Source: Labrys sedimenti (GTDB lineage: Bacteria; Pseudomonadota; Alphaproteobacteria; Rhizobiales; Labraceae). From it: 64,000 bases of DNA. Positions 15,284-22,326 of this stretch are shown piece by piece. Both the position numbers and the translations under genes were made by a program. The notes beneath the pieces are model-generated. The model was not told the DNA's origin and did no database searches. It saw only the letters and a list, made by a program, of their open reading frames with translations. Position 1 is the first letter of the stretch, and the number at the start of each line of letters is the position of its first letter. Location of the stretch: assembly GCF_034424805.1 (NCBI RefSeq), contig NZ_JAXOUF010000001.1:682001-746000 (forward strand), given 5' to 3'.

Positions 15284-16375
15284 ATGGCTTCTGCCCTTGA
15301 TTTCATCGAGGCGGCGCTGATCGAACGTCGCCGCTTCTTGATCGGCTCGGCCCTTGCGGCCGGGTCGCTGTTGCTGCCCGCCGGGGCAAGGCGCGCCTTC
15401 GCGGCTTCCGACCTTCAGCTCGCCAGCTCGATCCGTTCGCTGTCGAACGCCTTTCACGTCGCCTGGGACAAGGGTTCGAAGGCTTATGCCGATACGGTGA
15501 GCGCGCCCTATGCGGCCCTGGTGACGGAGGGCAACAGCGAAAAGGGGATTGCCGACATCAAGGCCATGCTCGCCAAGGTCGGCAACAAGCTGGTGCTCGG
15601 TGTCGATCCCAACGATGTTCCCGATGCCCGGCCGATCGTGGAAGCCGTCGCCAAGGCTGGCGCCCATGTCGTGACGGTATGGAACAAGCCGGACGATCTG
15701 CATCCCTGGGATTTCGGCGACAACTACGTCGCGCACATGTCGTTCAACGGCGTGCCGGCCGGCGAGCAGACGGCCAAGGCCCTGTTCGACAGTTTCGGCG
15801 GCGAGGGTGGTATCGTGGCGCTCGGCGGCATTGCCTCCAACGCGCCGGCCATCCAGCGCAAGCAGGGCCTGATGAATGCCATCAAGGCCAATGGCAAGGT
15901 GGAACTCCTCGATTTCCAGGATGCCGACTGGGATTCCACCAAGGCCAACAACGTCGTCGCCGCCTGGATCACCCGCTTCGGCGACAAGATCAAGGGCATC
16001 TGGGCCGCCAATGACGGCATGGCCGTCGGCGCGCTCGAGGCGCTGCGCGCCGAGGGCCTTGCCGGCAAGGTCCTGGTCACCGGCATCGACGGCACCAAGG
16101 ATGCCGTCACGGCGATCCGTAACAAGGAGATGGCCGCAACCGTCGACTGGAATCCCTATTGGATCGGCGGGATCGCCCTTTCCCTCGGCTATCATGCGGC
16201 AACCGGCGCGTTCTCTCCCTCCAAGGAGCCCAAGGAGCATCGCGAATTCTACGGCACCGGTGTCCTGATCACGCAGGCGGATGTCGAGGCCTATTGGAAG
16301 GCCAATATCGACACGACACCCAAGGTCGACTGGAACGATCTGTGGGGCAAGGTTACGGGCCAGATCACCTATTGA
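15284..16375 (+). CDS. Sugar ABC transporter periplasmic binding protein
   Basis: GAGGAGGAATAGTCC precedes the start. The 363-residue protein carries a Tat-type leader with RRRFLIG at residues 15-21, cleaved near RRAFA-AS. The mature part matches the ribose/xylose-type periplasmic-binding-protein fold (Peripla_BP_4): EGNSEKGIADIKAMLAK, then GGIASNAPAIQRKQGLM and WAANDGMAVGALEALRAEGL with VTGIDGTKDAV. It delivers a sugar or polyol to the two permeases encoded next; the exact substrate cannot be read. The first gene of the operon, directly behind the operator. Confidence 0.9.
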   Translation: MASALDFIEAALIERRRFLIGSALAAGSLLLPAGARRAFAASDLQLASSIRSLSNAFHVAWDKGSKAYADTVSAPYAALVTEGNSEKGIADIKAMLAKVGNKLVLGVDPNDVPDARPIVEAVAKAGAHVVTVWNKPDDLHPWDFGDNYVAHMSFNGVPAGEQTAKALFDSFGGEGGIVALGGIASNAPAIQRKQGLMNAIKANGKVELLDFQDADWDSTKANNVVAAWITRFGDKIKGIWAANDGMAVGALEALRAEGLAGKVLVTGIDGTKDAVTAIRNKEMAATVDWNPYWIGGIALSLGYHAATGAFSPSKEPKEHREFYGTGVLITQADVEAYWKANIDTTPKVDWNDLWGKVTGQITY

Positions 16376-16499
16376 GATCGCGCCCGTCGGCGATGCGCGG
16401 CACGCGGGGCAAGGTCTCTCCCAGCCTTTCCCCACCGGCGTCCGCGCATCGCCCCTCTCGCAAGGATCCGTGCGGAATTCTCGAACCGAGACAGTCGAA

Positions 16500-17459
16500 A
16501 TGGTGATCACCAGACAATCCCTCGCGCGTGCCGCGCCGGTCCTGGTCCTGCTCGGCCTGTGCCTCGGCATTTCGCTGCTGGATGCGCATTTTCTCTCGCT
16601 CGGCAATCTCATCCGCGTGGCTGCTTCGGCGGCAGCCCCGCTGACCCTGGCTCTGGGCGTGACCTTCATCATCCTGATGGGATCCATCGATCTGTCGATC
16701 GAGGGGTCGATGGCCGTGACGGCGGCGGCACTGTGCGCCTTCGTCGCCAATTCCGCCGGCACCGGCTTCGATCTCGGCCTGCTCGCACTGCCGCTGGCGC
16801 TGGCGACGGCGGCAGTCTTCGGTTGCATCGTCGGGACCATCCACGTGGCCATGAAGGTACCCTCCTTCATGGTCAGCCTCGGCATGGGTTTCGTCGGCAC
16901 CGGTCTCGCCACCGTCCTGCTTGGCGGTGAAAGGGTGCAGATTCTCGATCCGTCGATCCGGGCTCTTGCGCTATCTCGCCTGGGCGGCGTGCCCCTGGCC
17001 GTCTATGTCGCGGCCTTCATGCTGCTCGTCGCCTGGTATGTGCAGGATCATACGCGCCTCGGCCGCCACATCATGGCGCTGGGCGGCGGCGAGGACCTCG
17101 CCAGGGCGTCCGGCGTCGCTGCCGGGCGCGTCCGCATCCTCGCCTTCACACTGGCTGGGGTCTTCTTCGGCGTCGGAGCCGTCCTCGCCTGCGCACGGCT
17201 GGGCGCCGGCAGCGCCTTGATCGGCAGCGGACAGCTATTCACCGCGGTCAGTGCCGTCGTGGTGGGTGGAACGGCGCTAACCGGCGGCAAGGGCGGGGTA
17301 TTCAATACCCTCGTCGGCGTGCTGATCGTGATGGTGCTCAACAACGGCATGATCATCATCGGCCTGCCCACTTTCGTGCAGCAGGGCGTGCTCGGCGTGG
17401 TGATCATCGGCGCGGTGCTCTTGAATACGCCGCTGCGCGCGCTCTCCGTGGTGAAGTGA
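16500..17459 (+). CDS. Sugar ABC transporter permease 1
   Basis: The start at 16500 gives a 319-residue membrane protein of the RbsC/BPD_transp_2 type; the upstream extension of the frame is not hydrophobic. Eight or more membrane segments are visible, with the conserved GSIDLSIEGSMAVTAA and VVVGGTALTGGKGGVFNTL motifs that contact the ATPase. It follows the binding-protein gene by 124 bases. With the second permease at 18976 it probably forms a heterodimeric channel. Confidence 0.88.
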   Translation: MVITRQSLARAAPVLVLLGLCLGISLLDAHFLSLGNLIRVAASAAAPLTLALGVTFIILMGSIDLSIEGSMAVTAAALCAFVANSAGTGFDLGLLALPLALATAAVFGCIVGTIHVAMKVPSFMVSLGMGFVGTGLATVLLGGERVQILDPSIRALALSRLGGVPLAVYVAAFMLLVAWYVQDHTRLGRHIMALGGGEDLARASGVAAGRVRILAFTLAGVFFGVGAVLACARLGAGSALIGSGQLFTAVSAVVVGGTALTGGKGGVFNTLVGVLIVMVLNNGMIIIGLPTFVQQGVLGVVIIGAVLLNTPLRALSVVK

Positions 17460-17470
17460 GGGCCGGCGCC

Positions 17471-18973
17471 ATGCTCGAACTTCTCGACATCACCAAGCGC
17501 TTCGGCAGGGTCGAGGCCCTCAAGAATGTCTCGATCACCGTCAAGGCCGGCGAGGTCGTCGGCCTGGTCGGCGAGAATGGGGCCGGCAAATCGACGCTGA
17601 TGAAGGTGCTCAACGGCATCAATCAACCCGATGCCGGCGAGATCCGCATTCACGGCAAGGCGGCCTCGATCTCCGGTCCCAAGGATGCGGCAGCGCGCGG
17701 CATCGGCATGGTGTTCCAGGAGCAGTCCCTGATCACCAATTTGTCGGTGGCGGAGAACATCTTCCTGGGCAACGAAACCCCGTTCATCCGCCTCGGCCGC
17801 ATCGATTGGCGGCGCATGGCCGCCGCCGCCAGGCATCAGCTTGCCAAGGTCGGCCTGGGCATCGATCCCCTGACCGTCACCTCGGAACTGAGCTTCGTAC
17901 AACGCCAGATGGTCGAACTCGCCAAGGTCCTGACCCTGGAGGAGGCGGTGGAAGGAAGCCTGTGCATCCTGCTCGACGAACCGACATCGGTATTGGAGCA
18001 GGCGGAGATCGACATTCTCTTCGATGTCATCCGCAAGCTGAAGCAGCGCGCCGGCATCATCTTCGTCTCGCACCGTCTCGACGAGGTCATCGACATTTCC
18101 GACCGGGTCTACGTTCTCAAGGATGGCGTCGTCGTCAGCCGGATGGCCAAGGGTGAGGCAAGCCCGGAACGCATCCATCACCTGATGGTCGGGCGTGCCG
18201 CCACCGGCTCCTACTACAAGGAGGACGGAAGGGCGCCATTTGGAGAGGAAATAGCCCTGAAGGCCAGGGGGCTGGCGCGGGCGCGGGCCTATGCCGACAT
18301 CGATCTTGATCTTCATGTCGGTGAAGTTCTCGCCCTTGTCGGGACCGAGGGAGCCGGCAGCGAGGCCCTGATCCGAAGCCTGTTCGGGCTGGAGAAGATC
18401 CACCTGGGCAGCGCCCACTATCGCGGCCGCAATCTGCGTTTCGTCTCCCCGAGCCAGGCGGTGTCCCTGGGCCTCGGCTATGTCCCGCGCGAGCGCAAGT
18501 TCGAAGGCATCGTCGAGGAAATGTCGGTCGAGGAGAATATAAGCCTCGCTCATCTCAGGGGCATGAGCCGCTTCGGCATCCTGAAATTCGGCGAGATCGG
18601 CCGCGCGACGCGCAACCTCATCGAGCGCATGCGGATCAAGACGCCCAGCGCCGATACGCTTTGCGCCAATCTGTCGGGCGGCAATCAGCAAAAGGTGGTG
18701 CTGGCGAAATGGTACAATGCGGGTGCTCGCGTCTTCCTGCTCGATCATCCCACCCGTGGCCTCGATGTCGGCGCCAAGGAGGATGTCTATGGCCTGATCC
18801 GCGAGCTTTGCGCCAATGGCTGTTCCGTCATCCTGATCGGCGACACCCTGGAAGAGGCGCTCGGGCTCGCACATACCATCATCGTGATGAAGGATGGGCG
18901 CCAGACGGCACGCTTCGACACGCTGGCGGTACCGCCGCCTGAACCGCTCGACCTCATCCGGCACATGGTGTGA
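17471..18973 (+). CDS. Sugar ABC transporter double ATP-binding protein
   Basis: This 500-residue RbsA-type protein has two ABC domains. Domain 1 has Walker A GENGAGKST (about 35-43) and Walker B ILLDEPTS, but its signature is LSFVQ. Domain 2 has a Walker A without Lys (GTEGAGSEAL), Walker B LLDHPTRGLD in which His replaces the usual Glu, and an intact signature LSGGNQQK. One complete site therefore forms from domain-1 Walker motifs and the domain-2 signature, as in this family. ATG at 17471 is used; GTG at 17456 overlapping the permease stop is possible. Confidence 0.9.
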   Translation: MLELLDITKRFGRVEALKNVSITVKAGEVVGLVGENGAGKSTLMKVLNGINQPDAGEIRIHGKAASISGPKDAAARGIGMVFQEQSLITNLSVAENIFLGNETPFIRLGRIDWRRMAAAARHQLAKVGLGIDPLTVTSELSFVQRQMVELAKVLTLEEAVEGSLCILLDEPTSVLEQAEIDILFDVIRKLKQRAGIIFVSHRLDEVIDISDRVYVLKDGVVVSRMAKGEASPERIHHLMVGRAATGSYYKEDGRAPFGEEIALKARGLARARAYADIDLDLHVGEVLALVGTEGAGSEALIRSLFGLEKIHLGSAHYRGRNLRFVSPSQAVSLGLGYVPRERKFEGIVEEMSVEENISLAHLRGMSRFGILKFGEIGRATRNLIERMRIKTPSADTLCANLSGGNQQKVVLAKWYNAGARVFLLDHPTRGLDVGAKEDVYGLIRELCANGCSVILIGDTLEEALGLAHTIIVMKDGRQTARFDTLAVPPPEPLDLIRHMV

Positions 18974-18975
18974 GC

Positions 18976-19920
18976 ATGGTGCGCCTGCGTTTCCTCAACC
19001 CCTATCTGCCCTGGATCGCGCTGGTCCTCGCCATCCTCGCCGTGGGCCTGTTCGACACCCGCTTTCTCGATCCAATGACCTTGGTCGGCCTGATGGCCGA
19101 CAACGCCACGCTGTTCGTGATGGCGCTCGGCATGACCTTCGTGATCTACGTCGGCTCGGTCGATCTGTCGATGCAATCGGTGGCGGCCGTCGCTTCCATC
19201 GTGCTCGCGCTTCTGCTGCCGGGATACGGCCTGGCCGCCATTCCGGCCGCCATCGTCGTCGGCGGGCTGTTCGGCCTGCTTTCGGGCTTCGTGCATGGCA
19301 AGCTGCGCATCCCCAGTTTCGTCGCCACCCTTGCGACCGGAGGCATCGCGGCGACGGCCGCCCTATGGATTTCGGGCCAGCGGGCGATCGGCATCTCCGG
19401 CGAAATCCGCAGCGACACGCTCGGCTGGATCATCGGCTCCACGCTCGGCCTGCCCAATGAAATCTGGGTCAGTCTGGCCGTCTTTGTCCTGGCCTTCGTG
19501 CTGGAACAGGCGACGCCCTTCGGCAAGATGATGAAGGCCGTGGGTTGCAGCGAACCGGCGGCAACCGTATCCGGTATCCGCGTCGTCAGGATCAAGCTTG
19601 CCGTCTTTGCCCTGGCCGGCGCCTTTGCCGCCCTGTCCGGGATCATGCTCGCGGGCCGGCTGTCGAGTGGAACGCCCACTATCGCCAATGAATTCCTGCT
19701 CCCGGCCATTGCCGCGGTGGTGCTGGGCGGCACCTCGCTCACCGGCGGCAATGGCGGCGTCCTGCGGACCCTTGCCGGCACCATGCTGATTGCCGTGTTT
19801 CGTACCGGCATGACCTTCGTCGGGGTCAATGCCCTGGCACAACAGATCGTCTTCGGCACGATCCTGATCCTGGCCGTCTGCCTCAACAGCGGCCATGCGC
19901 CCAAGGGCGTGATGAAATGA
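18976..19920 (+). CDS. Sugar ABC transporter permease 2
   Basis: The 314-residue protein is a second RbsC-type permease, with GSVDLSMQSVAAVASIV and VVLGGTSLTGGNGGVLRTL at the positions equivalent to permease 1. It starts 3 bases after the ATPase stop; a GTG at 18970 overlapping that stop is an alternative. Two unlike permeases flanking one ATPase gene suggest a heteromeric channel. Confidence 0.88.
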   Translation: MVRLRFLNPYLPWIALVLAILAVGLFDTRFLDPMTLVGLMADNATLFVMALGMTFVIYVGSVDLSMQSVAAVASIVLALLLPGYGLAAIPAAIVVGGLFGLLSGFVHGKLRIPSFVATLATGGIAATAALWISGQRAIGISGEIRSDTLGWIIGSTLGLPNEIWVSLAVFVLAFVLEQATPFGKMMKAVGCSEPAATVSGIRVVRIKLAVFALAGAFAALSGIMLAGRLSSGTPTIANEFLLPAIAAVVLGGTSLTGGNGGVLRTLAGTMLIAVFRTGMTFVGVNALAQQIVFGTILILAVCLNSGHAPKGVMK

Positions 19921-19943
19921 CCACCACCACACAGGAAAAACGA

Positions 19944-20705
19944 ATGCTCGAGAAATTTCGTCTGGACGGCAAGACCGCCCTCATCACCGGCGGCAATCGC
20001 GGCATTGGGCTGGCCGTCGCGCACGCCCTGGGCGAGGCCGGCGCGAAGCTCCTGATCTCAGGGCGGAGCAAGGTCGAGGAAGCAGAAAAGAGCCTGGCCG
20101 AGGCCGGCTATGACGTCGCGTTCGTCCAGGCCGACATTCGCGACCCGGCCGCGCCGCAGCAATTGGTCGATGCCGCCGTCGCGCGCTGGGGGCGGCTCGA
20201 TATCCTCGTCAACAATGCCGGCATTGCCAGCCATGGCGACACCCCCGATTTCGACGAGGAACGCTGGCGCCAGGTGATGGACACCAATGTCGATGCCGTC
20301 TTTCGCGGCTGCCGCGCCGCCCTCGTGCCGATGCGCAGGCAACGCAGCGGCGCGATCGTGAATGTCGGCTCGATTTCCGGCTTCATTTCCAACGTGCCGC
20401 AGAACCAGGTCGCCTACAACGCCTCCAAGGCCGCGGTTCACATGATGACGAAGAGCCTGGCCAGCGAGTTCGCCGCCGAGAACATCCGCGTCAACGCGGT
20501 GGCGCCCGGCTATATCGACACCAACATGTCGCGCGGCGGCATCGAAAACCCGGAGTGGTTCCCGATCTGGCGCGACATGACCCCGATGGCCAGGGTGGGA
20601 CAGCCGGAAGAAGTTGCCGCCTGCGTGCTGTTCCTGTGTGCGCCGGCATCGAGCTATGTCACCGGTGAGGTCCTGGTCGTGGACGGCGGCTATCTCACCC
20701 GTTGA
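19944..20705 (+). CDS. Short-chain dehydrogenase/reductase
   Basis: A classical SDR of about 253 residues: NAD(P) motif TGGNRGIG, NNAG (LVNNAGIASHG), catalytic Ser in VGSISG, and Y-N-A-S-K, with the C-terminal VVDGGYLT. The start at 19944 follows AGGAAAAACGA and gives the usual N-terminus; ATG at 19917, overlapping the permease stop, is also possible. Next to a sugar importer it probably oxidises the imported sugar, polyol or its lactone, but the substrate is unknown. Confidence 0.88.
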   Translation: MLEKFRLDGKTALITGGNRGIGLAVAHALGEAGAKLLISGRSKVEEAEKSLAEAGYDVAFVQADIRDPAAPQQLVDAAVARWGRLDILVNNAGIASHGDTPDFDEERWRQVMDTNVDAVFRGCRAALVPMRRQRSGAIVNVGSISGFISNVPQNQVAYNASKAAVHMMTKSLASEFAAENIRVNAVAPGYIDTNMSRGGIENPEWFPIWRDMTPMARVGQPEEVAACVLFLCAPASSYVTGEVLVVDGGYLTR

Positions 20706-20743
20706 TCCGGCTCCTTCCTGCTCTGGATGGGCTGGGCTGTCGC

Positions 20744-20790
20744 GGCTGGAGCAAGGTGCGTTCTGACGTCGGCACCTGTGTGCTCCAGCC
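20744..20790 (+). terminator. Hairpin after the sugar operon
   Basis: GGCTGGAGCA pairs with TGCTCCAGCC, and inside it AGGTGC pairs with GCACCT, with only a 3-base bulge. The hairpin lies 39 bases after the dehydrogenase stop. There is no clear T-run, so it may be a processing or stability element rather than a full terminator. Confidence 0.5.
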
Positions 20791-20932
20791 CGTTGTTTCC
20801 GGGCCGCTTCAAGGGTTCGGCGAGAGGGGTTTTGCGATTCTTGGTGATTCCGCCTAATCGCAAAGCGCTTTAGGGTGAACAATCTATGTTTCTCAAGGCA
20901 GGGCCGAAAGCCCTGCCGGTTTTGGTCGCGTC

Positions 20933-22153
20933 ATGAATGAGTCCAACCGGGAAAGACCGGCCCCATCGTCCGCCGGGCGGCGCAGGCAGCGAGGCTACAA
21001 TGCCTCGCGGGTCGGCGATCTCAATCGCGGCCTGGTCATCGAGGGCATTCGGCAATCGCCCGGAATCGGGCGCACGCATCTCGCTGCCGAAACGGGCCTG
21101 ACCCCTTCCGCCATCACCCAGATCGTCGCGGCGCTGATGGAAGAAGGACTGGTGGCGGAAGTCGCGGCCGCGCGCGCGGCGGATCGAGCCGGGCGCCCCC
21201 GCCTGGGACAGCCCATCCGCGGGTTGCGCCTGATCTCGGGCTACGCCGCCACGATCGGCCTGCATTTCGATCACGAATTCGCCCGCGCCGTGCTCGTCGA
21301 TGTCGCCGGCAACATCATCGCGCATGAAAAGGAGCAGTTGCGGATCGAGGAACCCGAAGCTTCGACGCATCTGCTCGCCACGCTGTTCTCCCGGCTCGAC
21401 GCACACCCGCTGAGGCCGAAGCGCCTGTTGGGCGTCGGCGTTTCCGTCATGGGGCCGGTCGATCACGACAGAGGGGCCGTGGGGCAATCGAGCCAGTACC
21501 CCGCCTGGCGCAATTATCCCTTCGAAAAGGCGCTGTCGGACCTGATCGGCCACGATGTCTTCATCGCCATAAACGGAGCCGCGGCCGGCCTGGGGGAATA
21601 CTGGTTCGGCGGCGGCCATCATCTGCCGAGCTATATCTATGCCTTTGTCGGCTATGGCCTCGGCGGCGCCCTGATCTTCAACCGCCGCGCCGTGCGCGGC
21701 TCCTATGGCAATGCCGGCGAGATCGGCCATATCCATACCTATCCCGACGGCGAGATCTGCTATTGCGGCGCCCGCGGCTGCCTGGAAACGGTGGTGTCTC
21801 TGCGCGGATTGGCGCGTTTCCTCGGCAAACCCACCGTCGAGGCCCTCGATTTCACCGCGCCGGGCTTTTGCGACGATCCCGATCTCGGCCGCTGGGTCGA
21901 GCAGGCAGGCACCGATCTCGGCCGCGCCCTGACCAGCGTCTCCAACATCGTCGACATCTCCAGCATCCTGATGAGCGGCCTGCTGCCCGAGCCCGTGCTG
22001 GGGCGCCTCGTCGAGCGCACGCGCAGGACCGTCGCGGCCTATCAGATGAACGCAAGGCCCAAGCCGATCGTGCTGGAGAGGGCACAGGCACCGAGCGACC
22101 TCGTCGCAGCTCTCGGTGCCGCAGCCATGCCGCTCTACGGCAATCTGTTCTGA
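20933..22153 (+). CDS. ROK-family transcriptional regulator
   Basis: The 406-residue protein has a winged HTH (about 27-80: LNRGLVIEGIRQSPGIG, then LTPSAITQIVAALMEEGLV) followed by a ROK sugar-kinase-like domain. The ROK zinc site is intact: GNAGEIGHI and CYCGARGCLET, with the three Cys and the His ahead of them. It is NagC/XylR-like and should be a repressor released by a sugar ligand. Lying 227 bases after the sugar operon on the same strand, it is the best candidate to bind the 15191-15208 operator. Confidence 0.88.
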   Translation: MNESNRERPAPSSAGRRRQRGYNASRVGDLNRGLVIEGIRQSPGIGRTHLAAETGLTPSAITQIVAALMEEGLVAEVAAARAADRAGRPRLGQPIRGLRLISGYAATIGLHFDHEFARAVLVDVAGNIIAHEKEQLRIEEPEASTHLLATLFSRLDAHPLRPKRLLGVGVSVMGPVDHDRGAVGQSSQYPAWRNYPFEKALSDLIGHDVFIAINGAAAGLGEYWFGGGHHLPSYIYAFVGYGLGGALIFNRRAVRGSYGNAGEIGHIHTYPDGEICYCGARGCLETVVSLRGLARFLGKPTVEALDFTAPGFCDDPDLGRWVEQAGTDLGRALTSVSNIVDISSILMSGLLPEPVLGRLVERTRRTVAAYQMNARPKPIVLERAQAPSDLVAALGAAAMPLYGNLF

Positions 22154-22178
22154 CGCCGCCCATTTTCTTTAAGTCAAG

Positions 22179-22258
22179 CGTCATTGCGAGCGAAGCGAAG
22201 CAATCCACGGGGGCCTCGCCGCGCCGAGCTGGATTGCTTCGCTTCGCTCGCAATGACG
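22179..22258. repeat. 29-bp-arm intergenic palindrome (REP-like)
   Basis: Bases 22179-22207 are the exact reverse complement of 22230-22258; the arms begin CGTCATTGCGAGCGAAGCG and the loop has 22 bases. The CGTCATTGCGAGCGAAG arm is, as I recall, a dispersed intergenic repeat in many alphaproteobacterial genomes. It lies between the convergent ROK and decarboxylase genes and may also terminate both. Confidence 0.85.
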
Positions 22259-22326
22259 AGTTTCGATCAGCAGCAAGCTTCGAGCCGATGTCGGAAAACC
22301 GTCCTTCCCGGCATCGGCGCCGTGTT

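Noticed and set aside
15209..16912. 567-residue minus-strand frame
   Set aside because: It is antisense to the binding protein and permease genes, whose own frames have clear motifs and ribosome binding sites.
17048..18964. 638-residue minus-strand frame
   Set aside because: It is antisense to the double ATPase gene and comes from high GC bias at third positions.
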